NCBI GenBank assembly: GCA_964612675.1
Contig: CAZTDD010000012.1
Span: 1 to 64,000, forward strand
Origin: CAZTDD01 sp964612675
GTDB lineage: Bacteria; Hinthialibacterota; Hinthialibacteria; Hinthialibacterales; JAKPRU01
DNA length: 64,000 bases
Direction of reading: 5' to 3'
Shown: positions 55,996 to 64,000 of the stretch, piece after piece
Position numbering within the stretch: the first letter of the stretch is position 1
Layout of the letters: each line of letters starts with the position of its first letter
Notes under the pieces: generated by a model
The model's input: only the letters and a program-made list of their open reading frames with translations
Told to the model about the DNA's origin: nothing
The model's database searches: none
Program-made: the position numbers and the translations under genes

Positions 55996-57279
55996 ATGTC
56001 TGGAAAAATCAACAGACGAAAATTCTTGTCGAACACAACCGCTGCTACCGCCGGAGGCGTTGTGGGATTCCATTTCTTTCCCGCGCGTGTCTTTGGCCGT
56101 GGGGGGACGGCTCCCAGCGAGAGAATCGTCATCGGCAACATCGCCGTCGGCGGACGAGGGCGTGGATTTCTTAAACCGGATATGACCGCCGCGATTTGCG
56201 ATGTCGATTCAAATCATCTTCAGGCTGCGGGCAAGCTGATTGAGGAACGCGGCGGCAAAGCGGATTTGTACAAGGACTACCGCGATCTGCTAGATAGGAA
56301 GGACCTGGATGCGGTAGTGATCGCCTCGCCGGACCATTGGCACGGTCTAATGATGATCCACGCATGCGAGGCCGGAAAGGATGTCTACTGCGAAAAGCCC
56401 GCCTGCAAGTTCATTGAAGAAGGCCGTGAAATGGTCAAGGCGGCGAAACGTTACGCTCGGGTTGTTCAGGTCGGTTCGCAGGGCCGCTCCACCCATGCCG
56501 CCAATCGTGCATGCACCTACATCCGTAACGGAAACATCGGGACCGTTCGAAAAATAACCTGTTGGCATTACGAGAATCCGGTCGGTGATTGGACGCCGGA
56601 TTCCGAACCGCCTCCCGAGCTGGATTGGGATATGTGGCTTGGGCCCGCCCGATGGATGGACTACAACCCAAAGAAGGTCCACTTCAATTTCCGCTGGCTG
56701 CTGGATTTCGGCGGCGGTCAGATCCGCGACCGAGGCGCTCATGTCATGAGTGTCGCATTCTGGATCATGCAGAGCGACCACACCGGCCCTGTCAGTGTCG
56801 AGGCCACCGGAGAAGCTCCGCACGAGGGGATTTGGAATTGCCCGACCAAGATGGAAGTGAAATACGAGTTCAAAGATCCGGATTGGACGATGACCTGGAC
56901 CCAGCCGGGAGAGAAATTGCTCGATGCTGCGTTCGGCGCGAAGTACTGGGGCGACAACGATACGTTGATCGTGACCGGCGGCGACGGCGGCTGCGGGACC
57001 GAAGACAAGGCGATGAACTATCAGCCTCCCGCGGACGGTGAGCATGTCTATACAAACACCGGTCACTTCCTCGATTGGCTTGAATGTGTCAAGACACGCA
57101 AAGAACCGATCATGCCCATTGAGGCGGGGCATCGTGTCGCGACGCTCTGTATCCTCGGCAATATCTCATTCGTTCTCGGGCGCAAATTGGAGTGGGACCC
57201 GGTCAACGAGCAAGTGAAAAACGACGAAGAAGCGAACCGTATGATCCGTATGGCGGGACGCGGCCCGTGGCATCTGTGA
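55996..57279 (+). CDS. Tat-exported Gfo/Idh/MocA-family oxidoreductase
   Basis: A 427-aa enzyme with Tat leader (NRRKFLSNTTAATAGG). NAD-binding GNIAVGGRGRGF (a variant with changed glycines), the lysine-proline step YCEKPACK, and a C-terminal substrate domain with WLGPARWMDYNP. It is a paralogue of the 40701 protein; both end in a PW motif (RPWRL, GPWHL). GGAGG lies nine bases before the ATG. A HEAT-repeat gene follows by 20 bp, likely in one transcript. Confidence 0.9.
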   Translation: MSGKINRRKFLSNTTAATAGGVVGFHFFPARVFGRGGTAPSERIVIGNIAVGGRGRGFLKPDMTAAICDVDSNHLQAAGKLIEERGGKADLYKDYRDLLDRKDLDAVVIASPDHWHGLMMIHACEAGKDVYCEKPACKFIEEGREMVKAAKRYARVVQVGSQGRSTHAANRACTYIRNGNIGTVRKITCWHYENPVGDWTPDSEPPPELDWDMWLGPARWMDYNPKKVHFNFRWLLDFGGGQIRDRGAHVMSVAFWIMQSDHTGPVSVEATGEAPHEGIWNCPTKMEVKYEFKDPDWTMTWTQPGEKLLDAAFGAKYWGDNDTLIVTGGDGGCGTEDKAMNYQPPADGEHVYTNTGHFLDWLECVKTRKEPIMPIEAGHRVATLCILGNISFVLGRKLEWDPVNEQVKNDEEANRMIRMAGRGPWHL

Positions 57280-57298
57280 ATCAAAGGAGGACGAAACG

Positions 57299-58375
57299 AT
57301 GACAAAGCAACAAATCTCTCCCAATCGGGCTGCGCAAGCGGTAACGGCAGCTGCGGCTCTAACAACAGCGTGCGCCACAATGCGACTGAGTGAAACCGAG
57401 CAGGATTTTCTGACTCGTTTGCAGAATGAAAACCCGGACGTTCGCTACGCGGCGCTTATCGAGGCTGACAAGATGAGTCCGAGTGTCGTTCCCGAACTGG
57501 CTATACTCCTTCATGCAGAAGACAGAGGCGTAGCAAAGTCGGCCGGTGAGGCACTTCGATGCCATGTTCACGATGCCGCGAAGGATTTTGATAGTGAAAA
57601 ACGAATCGCTGTGATGAACCAGTTATTGCTGCTGATCGGTGAGGAGCAGCCACGGCAAGTGCGTGTCGAATCGATACGCCATCTATCCACTGTGGGTGAC
57701 GAGCAGGCCGTTCCTCTCGTTGCCCCGCTTCTCACAGATCCAGGGCTGTGCGAAGAGGCGGTCTATTGTCTGGAAAGAATCCCGGGCCAGGTGTCCTCCG
57801 ATGCTCTGATCCAGGCGATGAAGGCGGAGACCGGCGATTTCAAAACTCGTCTGATTGCCGCTCTCGGTCATCGTAAGGATGAGGCCGCCGTTCGACCGCT
57901 CATGTGGGCCATGAGCTCAGGCAATCCCGAGGTCTCTATACCTGCAATGAAAGCGCTTGCCCGGATCGGCAAGCGAGAGGATGTGGGCGGGGTCAGCCTG
58001 CCTGACTTTAATTCGTTGTCGGATCGTCACAAAAGGGCCTTTGCGGACAGTTGGGTACGTTTTCTCGAAGCGCAGATTGACCAAGGAAACCTCGATGAAG
58101 CCGAGCAAACCTATATGTGGATGATGGCGAATTCGGAAGGAGACCATATCAAGTGCGCTGCGATCGTCGGGCTTGGCAGGCTCAATAGCGCGGATGCGGT
58201 CAAGGCCATCATGCAAGGGTTGCGCTCCGACTCATACATCGTACGAGCGACAGCAGAGAAGGTGTTGATTTCGATGGAGAGCGATATTGTCGATCGCCAG
58301 TTGAGAGACATGTTGCCCAGATTGCAGGGAGATGAAAAGGATCTAATTCAGTCGATCCTCAGTGCCCGCTCGTAG
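57299..58375 (+). CDS. HEAT-repeat protein
   Basis: A 358-aa all-helical protein. Repeating pairs of helices with the HEAT/PBS-lyase pattern run from residue 40 to the end (NPDVRYAALIEADKM, QVRVESIRHLSTVGDEQAV, NPEVSIPAMKALARIGK). No enzyme site is seen; it probably binds a partner. The first 30 residues are Ala/Thr-rich (AVTAAAALTTACA) and may be a leader. AGGAGG is upstream of the ATG. It ends at a palindromic repeat before the opposite-strand gene. Confidence 0.75.
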   Translation: MTKQQISPNRAAQAVTAAAALTTACATMRLSETEQDFLTRLQNENPDVRYAALIEADKMSPSVVPELAILLHAEDRGVAKSAGEALRCHVHDAAKDFDSEKRIAVMNQLLLLIGEEQPRQVRVESIRHLSTVGDEQAVPLVAPLLTDPGLCEEAVYCLERIPGQVSSDALIQAMKAETGDFKTRLIAALGHRKDEAAVRPLMWAMSSGNPEVSIPAMKALARIGKREDVGGVSLPDFNSLSDRHKRAFADSWVRFLEAQIDQGNLDEAEQTYMWMMANSEGDHIKCAAIVGLGRLNSADAVKAIMQGLRSDSYIVRATAEKVLISMESDIVDRQLRDMLPRLQGDEKDLIQSILSARS

Positions 58376-58452
58376 ATTTGCTTATCTGGGCGGTGAACAC
58401 GACTTCATCTTCCCTTCAAACCCATTTGGCTCGCGCTGAGATTACGTTTCGC

Positions 58453-58509
58453 TCGCCCTGGAGTTGGACTTCAGGGCGAAATTTTGGAGTGCGGCGGCTC
58501 CGACGCCGC
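58453..58509. repeat. double-palindrome repeat, likely two-way terminator
   Basis: TCGCCCTG (58453-58460) pairs with CAGGGCGA (58472-58479), extended by AGT/ACT, and then GCGGCG (58491-58496) pairs with CGCCGC (58504-58509). The string ttttggagtgcggcggctcc is familiar from dispersed repeats in related bacteria. The element lies between two convergent genes (58375 and 58552). Confidence 0.6.
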
Positions 58510-58551
58510 TTGGGATATGAAAGTGTTGCATGGTTGGCCAGACAGCGGTCG

Positions 58552-61485
58552 CTACTTCTGTACTTCCATATGTAGCTCGTCTCCAAGCAGGCCTTCAAGA
58601 AAGGGAGTGCCTTTTAAGGCTTCGCGCAGAAGCTGGTCTTCGCTTAATTGGGCAACGACCTGTTGTCTGTCCAGTTCGATCGCCTTCTTCAAGTCCGATA
58701 GGATTGATTCTTCGCTATAGTTTCCAACCCTGGCTTTCAACGTTGCAATATTGTACCAGGCTGACCAGTCGTGTGGTTCGTCCTTCGCGACACGTTGCAT
58801 TGCCTCCAACGCTTCCTCGTTTCTGCCAATGTGGCTGAGCAGAAGCACGAGGTTCCGGCGCGTCGTGTTGTCCATATCCTCTTTCGCCAGCATCTCTCGG
58901 TAGACTTCGATGGCTTCATTCACTCGATTCAGTTTGACAAGATTCGAGGCGATCTGCTCTTTCAGCAGCCGGCTCTCTTGGGGTGTCATCTTTTGGTATC
59001 CGGTACTTGCCGCTCGTATCAACGAATCGAGTGCTTGTTGCGGTTTATTCTCCTGACTCAGCTGGACACCGAGATTGAAGTATACCTTGAACAGATTTTC
59101 CTGCGTTTGCGGATCCGGACTCCACGGAAGACCCTTTTCATCCCACGTTTTGTACGTGTAGTGATCGTAGGCTTGTTTAGCGTGCTCCAAATCGCCCATG
59201 TTGTAGTAAGCGTGTCCGAGGTATTGTAGGACCTCGGTCTTCGTCGGGTCCGCCACAAGCGCTTGTTCAAATGATCTCCGTGCCTTTTCGTATTGATGTT
59301 CGCGCAGGTAGCCAAGGCCGTGATTATAATGTGCATACACTTGCTCGTAGTCGATATCGAGGACGCGGTCGTAGGATCTCTCTGAATGAGTGAACGCCGC
59401 TCTTTTGTCGTACAAGACCCCCAAGTTGTTGTGAGCCCATTTGTAGATCGGGTTCAGGTAAACGTCCGTTTGGAGGACGCGTATCCCCAAATCTACGACC
59501 TCCATCCTCTCCTTTTCGTCGAGACCGTGTTGCGCAAGTTGCTGCTGAACAATCTGATCCGCCTGCTGGCGAAGCAATTTCTCTTGCTCGGGGGTCACTT
59601 CGCCGGATGCGAGGATCTCGTTGACCTGGTTTTCCACACCTCGACGGATATCCTCCATTTTTTGGAACGCGTCGATGCAGTAACGTCCCAAGATATAGAA
59701 GATTTCCATCTGGTAGGGCCAGATTTCCATTGCCTTATCAAAATGATTGAACATCTCGCCGAACTGGTCGTATTCTCTCTTCGTCATTCCTACCCGCAAA
59801 TGCGACTCTCCGATCAGTTGACGCACATTCAAAGAACCAATGATCAGGACTATGACGAGTAACACAGGCCATCGAACGGTCGATGAGAGGCGTGTGAGAA
59901 AATGTGGACCGCTTTTCTGTCTTGGTTTGCAAACAGTCCCCTCTCCTTGTGTCCACTGATAGATGAGCACCGATGAACCCGCAATGAACCAGAACAGAAA
60001 CAAAGACGCTGGAATCACGAAGGTGTGACCGAAGTTACAGCTTATTAAGGCTATGATCATTCCCCCAATTGCACCTACCTGGAAGTAGAACAAGAACCGA
60101 CGTTCCTCCAATGAAAAAGGCTGATTTGGAGGTCCCACGGATACCTTCTTGCGATTTGTCCAGTCTAAGACCGGTAGGGAACGAAAAGCGCACCACAACG
60201 CTGTTACCCACATCCAAATCCACCCCAGCATGCCGAAAAAGCCATGCTCCGCGGAGTGGTAGAGGAAATCGTTGTGTACCTTTCGGGCGAGTGTTTCTTT
60301 CCCCAGAATCTTCCGCTCCAGTTGGCTCTCGTAATAAGGATGGATCACTTTGAAATTCCCGGGGCCGATGCCGGTGAAGACGTTATCGTGTGTAGTCTTG
60401 AGCGCGCTACTCATGCATTCCAGACGGAAGATCATCGGAGGAACACCGTCTGGTAAGTGGTCTCCGTCAAAGTCCGCCCAAGTGATCAGCTGGGCGACAC
60501 GGCTCCTTAAGGGGTTGTCTACCGAGGCGGTTAGTGCGGAGACCAGGGCGACACCAAGGATCAAAGCAAAGACCAGCCGCCGGAACCAAAAGCGCATCTC
60601 TTTGAGTGTCACTTTTCTGCGGGCTGTGTTGAGCAAGCCGGTATCGTGAAGCCATGGCAGCACCCGGTACGAAATCAGTATCAGCACCATCACAGGGAAG
60701 CCGACCAGGAAACCCATATAACTTGCGTTACAGTCGATGTAGAGAATCGCGATCATCGATAAGCACGCGATACCCGAAAACATCACCATCCACGCGGGAT
60801 TCCCCCACGACCAGATCAGCAAGGTGATCGCCAATGGAAAAGTCAGGTTCAGGAACTCGCCTGCGTAGTTCTCATTCCCCATAAATGAGACCGGCTTCCG
60901 TGTAAATCCGGTCAAATTCGGCCCCTCGACGGCTCTCCAGAGCGGTTCCCAGTCGAACCATTGCGCAAGTGCATAGAGAACCACCAACAGGACGGTGATG
61001 TTCATCACGATACAGACAAGCCGTATATCGTCCGGTCGCCGGATAAACGCGCCGATCAGCACCATGAAAACCAATGCAGCCCCGTAGAGTAGAAGCGTCT
61101 CCCACGCTTCCGCCATGTTGACCGCCACGAAGGTTGTCAGCACCATGATCAGGAAGAAATACGCGGCAGGCAGAAGCATCGGGGAATGCGGGCGCCGCAA
61201 CCGGCCCTTTACCGCCCACCACGAAGCAAGGATGATCAGCACCATGTATTCCAACGAGAGAGCTTTCGTGGTGTTATAGTGATGCCACGTACCCGTATAG
61301 AAGATTAAAGGAATGTAAAGAATCGCCGTGAATAGCATCAAGCGGCCTGTGAGATAAGCAAGGCGATCCCAGGTGGCGCGAAGCGGCCCGTCGGAAGCTG
61401 TGCTCAGATAGGTTCCCAGGCCGACCAGCGGAAATACCAGAAGCCAGTGAGGAAATGTATAGAAGACGCTTAGTAAGTCGTGCAC
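58552..61485 (-). CDS. O-antigen-ligase-like membrane protein with TPR tail
   Basis: A 977-aa protein. The first half is a polytopic membrane protein with about a dozen helices of the Wzy/WaaL (O-antigen ligase) family, with a large outer loop containing GIGPGNFKVIHP and ARKVHNDFLYHSAEHGFFG, the hallmark of the ligase's catalytic loop. The second half (from about residue 540) is a run of TPR repeats (AHNNLGVLYDK, VYAHYNHGLGYLREHQYEKA, VLQYLGHAYYNMGDLEHAK). The substrate is probably a lipid-linked glycan. It diverges from aroQ, and 144 bp lie between. Confidence 0.85.
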   Translation of the reverse strand: MHDLLSVFYTFPHWLLVFPLVGLGTYLSTASDGPLRATWDRLAYLTGRLMLFTAILYIPLIFYTGTWHHYNTTKALSLEYMVLIILASWWAVKGRLRRPHSPMLLPAAYFFLIMVLTTFVAVNMAEAWETLLLYGAALVFMVLIGAFIRRPDDIRLVCIVMNITVLLVVLYALAQWFDWEPLWRAVEGPNLTGFTRKPVSFMGNENYAGEFLNLTFPLAITLLIWSWGNPAWMVMFSGIACLSMIAILYIDCNASYMGFLVGFPVMVLILISYRVLPWLHDTGLLNTARRKVTLKEMRFWFRRLVFALILGVALVSALTASVDNPLRSRVAQLITWADFDGDHLPDGVPPMIFRLECMSSALKTTHDNVFTGIGPGNFKVIHPYYESQLERKILGKETLARKVHNDFLYHSAEHGFFGMLGWIWMWVTALWCAFRSLPVLDWTNRKKVSVGPPNQPFSLEERRFLFYFQVGAIGGMIIALISCNFGHTFVIPASLFLFWFIAGSSVLIYQWTQGEGTVCKPRQKSGPHFLTRLSSTVRWPVLLVIVLIIGSLNVRQLIGESHLRVGMTKREYDQFGEMFNHFDKAMEIWPYQMEIFYILGRYCIDAFQKMEDIRRGVENQVNEILASGEVTPEQEKLLRQQADQIVQQQLAQHGLDEKERMEVVDLGIRVLQTDVYLNPIYKWAHNNLGVLYDKRAAFTHSERSYDRVLDIDYEQVYAHYNHGLGYLREHQYEKARRSFEQALVADPTKTEVLQYLGHAYYNMGDLEHAKQAYDHYTYKTWDEKGLPWSPDPQTQENLFKVYFNLGVQLSQENKPQQALDSLIRAASTGYQKMTPQESRLLKEQIASNLVKLNRVNEAIEVYREMLAKEDMDNTTRRNLVLLLSHIGRNEEALEAMQRVAKDEPHDWSAWYNIATLKARVGNYSEESILSDLKKAIELDRQQVVAQLSEDQLLREALKGTPFLEGLLGDELHMEVQK

Positions 61486-61629
61486 TTGGTCGTATCCAAT
61501 TCGGTAAAACCGTCAATCTGCATGCCAAAGTGACGGTAGTCTCAAATCAGGTTTTTATACTAACGTAACGGTATCGTTCATCATAGAGCCAATCGAGTAA
61601 AATAACGAGCCGATTCAGGGACAGTAACC

Positions 61630-62073
61630 ATGACAGATCAATACCTTGTGATTCACGGACCGAATCTGGACCTTTTGGGCCGTCGAGAACCGGAAACATA
61701 CGGCACAGTGACTCTGAATGAGATCGATCGAATGCTGCACGAACTAGCGTCCGAGCTCGGGATTACCGTAACCACTGTCCAGCACAGCGGGGAAGGCGAG
61801 ATTGTGCAGGCTATCGGAGAATCGCTTGGTAAGTATCGGGGAGTCCTGATCAATCCGGCAGCGTATACTCATACCTCTGTGGCCATCCGCGATGCTGTCG
61901 CCGCGGTCGGTCTTCCGGTAGTGGAAGTACATCTTTCCAACGTCTACCGCCGAGAGGAATTCCGCCATCATTCCTATATCGCGCCGGTCGCTGTGGGGCA
62001 AATCTCTGGATTCGGGCCGCAGAGTTATCTGCTTGGACTCCGTGCGTTGGTTCAGATATGTACGTCCTCGTAG
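61630..62073 (+). CDS. aroQ: type II 3-dehydroquinate dehydratase
   Basis: AroQ removes water from 3-dehydroquinate to give 3-dehydroshikimate in the shikimate pathway. The 147-aa length is normal. Active-site residues are in place: Arg18/19 and Tyr24 in GRREPETYG, Asn75 and His81 in INPAAYTHTS, His101 in EVHLSNVY and Arg112. One loop is variant (VQHSGEGE where QSNxEGE is usual). The 3' end overlaps the next gene by 16 bp, so it may be translated together with it. Confidence 0.95.
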   Translation: MTDQYLVIHGPNLDLLGRREPETYGTVTLNEIDRMLHELASELGITVTTVQHSGEGEIVQAIGESLGKYRGVLINPAAYTHTSVAIRDAVAAVGLPVVEVHLSNVYRREEFRHHSYIAPVAVGQISGFGPQSYLLGLRALVQICTSS

Positions 62074-63797
62074 TTCTCGGCGCATCTCTTCCTTTTCTAT
62101 TGGCGGAACTTCCGCCCTCTTTTGCTGTCTTTCTTTACGTGGCGCTCGGCCTTGCCCTGGTTTACGAGACAATGCAACCTGCTGGATCCGAGATGTATGA
62201 AACTCTCGCAGGTCCTACTAAGATCGTCGCGCTCTCTTTGATCGTTGGGGGCGCAGTCGGTTTGCTGTTATCGTATAACGAGCCGGTTCGCTGGAGTGCT
62301 TCGCTCCTGTTGTTTTCGGGGATCTATCTGTTCTTTGGATATCGTCGCGGTAGGCGGAACAGCCCCTGGGTTCTGACGGGACCGGCTTTGGCTGTGACCG
62401 TCTTACTTCTGATATTCGGTGCAGCGGACGTATCGTGGTCGGAGCCTTTCTTAAGCTCCGGCTGGATGGTGGTGACCGCTCTGCTTCCCGCGGCGTTGAC
62501 CTGGAGTCTTCTCGTCGCTTCACGCAATCAATCTGTATCTCTCTGGTTCTTGTCGGGGGTCGCGTACATCTTTCTCCTGTTCGTTTTTGCGGATTGGATG
62601 GCCTTGAGCGCCTTCTGTCTTGTTTTGCTGCTGGGCCTCTGGGCCGTTCGTCAGGATCCTGACGTTCCATTCGTTTTTAACGGGGCTGGTTTGCTAGTCT
62701 GGCTCATTCTTTGTTTTTTCGGTCTTCTACCGCTTGTCTCCCGCACTGGTTGGCTGCCGTTTTCGCTTCGGTCGGCAGGTGCCTCATTTCTCTTGTCTGT
62801 CCAGTCCGGCTTCGAGTCCATTCTCGGTCCGAATGTCTGGCTTCGGCTATGGTCTATTCCCAGGGAAATCCCTCGGGTTGAGCTGGGAAAAGGTGCGTGG
62901 TGGATGAATCTGGTTCAAGCCCAGCAGGTCACTCTGGGTTGGCTGGGATTCTTGGTAGCGGTGGTTCTAATTGCTGTTCTCTTTTTGGTCTCAATCGCTT
63001 CCCGCCGTTCCCGGGATCTGTCTCATCCGACGTTATGGCGCGTTCTCGGCGTCGGCGCCTGGCTCGCCGTCGGTTTCCTTACGCCGTTCTGGCTGATTTC
63101 GCCGGTGTGCTGGTTCCTTCTGGGAGGCATTTTGGCACTCAAAGAGGCGACTCCGACAGAAGAGCGTGAAATCCGGCCCGACGATCAGTTTTCTATGCTG
63201 TCTGCATATCTTCCGGCGATCATGGCCGCGCTGTTGGTCATCCCCATCGTTCAGCTGAGCCGTGAGTGGCGTGCGGAATCGTTGCATGAAGAGCATGACC
63301 GTCCCGTGCACGCTGCGAAATGGGCTCCGTGGCGGGCGGACATCGTAGAATCGGCTCTCGGCAAGCAACTCGGTCAGCCGATTGAACAGCGGGACAGCGC
63401 GATGATCGATTATTTGCTGTCACTCCTCAAACAATCAAGCAGAAGAGGATCCGCGTACCGGGCCGAGTCGAGTTTGAACAGCGCAGGTGGATCGCCCGCA
63501 TTGGTTTCGTTGGGATGGGCCGTTCGGTCTTCGCCTCACGATTTAAAGACACGGAGAGAGTATGCAGACGCTCTCCGAGCCTCTGGCTTGCTCGAACAGG
63601 CGCGGCAGCAGTATGAGATCTGCGCCGATCTTGCTCCTCTCGATCCATCGCTGAGAATCGCGATCGCCTCGCTCTGGGAATTGCTTCGCGACGAAGAGAT
63701 GGCTTTGATTGAGTATCGAAAGGCTCTTACTCTGGATCCTTCATCCGATATTGCCCGCCTCAAGGTGAAGGAATTGTCGGACCGAGCGGCGCTGTAG
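62058..63797 (+). CDS. polytopic membrane protein with C-terminal TPR
   Basis: A 579-aa protein with about ten or more membrane helices in the first 400 residues, no clear family, then a soluble tail with TPR-like units (RREYADALRASGLLEQARQQ, MALIEYRKALTLDPSSD). The layout (membrane half plus TPR tail) recalls the 58552 gene. The start overlaps aroQ by 16 bp. It may act in envelope glycan handling, but that is inference. Confidence 0.65.
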   Translation: MYVLVVLGASLPFLLAELPPSFAVFLYVALGLALVYETMQPAGSEMYETLAGPTKIVALSLIVGGAVGLLLSYNEPVRWSASLLLFSGIYLFFGYRRGRRNSPWVLTGPALAVTVLLLIFGAADVSWSEPFLSSGWMVVTALLPAALTWSLLVASRNQSVSLWFLSGVAYIFLLFVFADWMALSAFCLVLLLGLWAVRQDPDVPFVFNGAGLLVWLILCFFGLLPLVSRTGWLPFSLRSAGASFLLSVQSGFESILGPNVWLRLWSIPREIPRVELGKGAWWMNLVQAQQVTLGWLGFLVAVVLIAVLFLVSIASRRSRDLSHPTLWRVLGVGAWLAVGFLTPFWLISPVCWFLLGGILALKEATPTEEREIRPDDQFSMLSAYLPAIMAALLVIPIVQLSREWRAESLHEEHDRPVHAAKWAPWRADIVESALGKQLGQPIEQRDSAMIDYLLSLLKQSSRRGSAYRAESSLNSAGGSPALVSLGWAVRSSPHDLKTRREYADALRASGLLEQARQQYEICADLAPLDPSLRIAIASLWELLRDEEMALIEYRKALTLDPSSDIARLKVKELSDRAAL

Positions 63798-63999
63798 AAG
63801 AAAGCCGAATCACAACACTCTCATATTCCTGTGGCATGAAACGGTACGAAAACGCAATCGGGTTGCTTGTCGCACCGGGCGGCCACACCATAATGTCCGG
63901 CAGCAGTGGATAAAGTTGACGACGCGAGCGAAACACGACCTCCGTGTCGAATCGGCTTTGAATGGCCTGGATCTCTCTTCCAATCGGACCGTAGACAGT
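63760..63999 (-). CDS. 3' end of a gene cut by the window edge
   Basis: On the minus strand a frame stays open from the window edge for 79 codons and stops at 63760. The residues look coding (TVYGPIGREIQAIQSRFD, LYPLLPDIMVWPPGATS, IAFSYRFMPQEYESVVIRLS), with no start visible because the gene continues beyond 64000. No family is recognised. Its last 38 bp overlap the end of the 62058 gene on the other strand. Confidence 0.55.
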   Translation of the reverse strand, partial: TVYGPIGREIQAIQSRFDTEVVFRSRRQLYPLLPDIMVWPPGATSNPIAFSYRFMPQEYESVVIRLSSTAPLGPTIPSP

Positions 64000-64000
64000 A

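Overview
The window looks like chromosomal DNA of an uncultivated, Gram-negative, probably anaerobic or microaerophilic heterotroph. Six secreted proteins carry twin-arginine (Tat) leaders (two Gfo/Idh oxidoreductases, a sulfatase, an FAD oxidoreductase and two TIM-barrel proteins). There are also type II pseudopilins, sialidase-like and beta-helix carbohydrate proteins, a DUF2298 membrane protein and several GC-rich palindromic intergenic repeats. This mix fits the Sumerlaeota/Hydrogenedentota/PVC-like part of the bacterial tree. No rRNA or universal marker is present, so the lineage is an inference. I see no tRNA, rRNA, CRISPR array, transposase or phage gene.

Layout. 0-9 kb: a pseudopilin, a glycine-zipper lipoprotein, a small ORF with its own promoter-like site, an enlarged flagellar FlgK, mutS (tail to tail with flgK, one base between them) and a Tat-exported sugar isomerase-like protein. 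9-15 kb: one giant gene joining a PMT-like glycosyltransferase half, a DUF2298 half and six NHL repeats. 15-28 kb: ridA, gnd, a secreted FAD oxidoreductase, a scar holding a lone DUF433 antitoxin and a 5'-truncated Mrr endonuclease, then secreted BNR/sialidase, TIM-barrel and SGNH proteins and a STAS protein. 28-34 kb: a bacteriohemerythrin diverging from a four-gene membrane redox complex related to DsrMKJOP/Tmc/Hmc. Its NrfD/HybB subunit is fused to a hexaheme cytochrome c, and a seven-unit 40-bp tandem repeat begins inside the 3' end of that gene. 34-37.5 kb: a PAS histidine kinase and two single-domain response regulators. 37.5-46.8 kb: secreted glycan and sugar catabolism (beta-propeller lyase-like, sulfatase, Gfo/Idh, beta-helix, UroD-like), a second pseudopilin and ThuA. 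47-54.3 kb: a four-gene phosphorelay operon (heme-c DUF3365 kinase, double receiver, receiver-PAS-GAF kinase, NarL-type regulator). 54.6-64 kb: an esterase, a second Gfo/Idh, a HEAT-repeat protein, an O-antigen-ligase/TPR protein, aroQ, a membrane/TPR protein and the 3' end of a gene cut by the window edge.

Together the genes suggest an organism that breaks down sulfated or acidic polysaccharides outside the cytoplasm. It appears to run a quinone/thiol/cytochrome redox complex and to watch its redox state with cysteine-bearing PAS domains and a heme-c sensor kinase. The redox complex with its cytochrome fusion is the most unusual system here.
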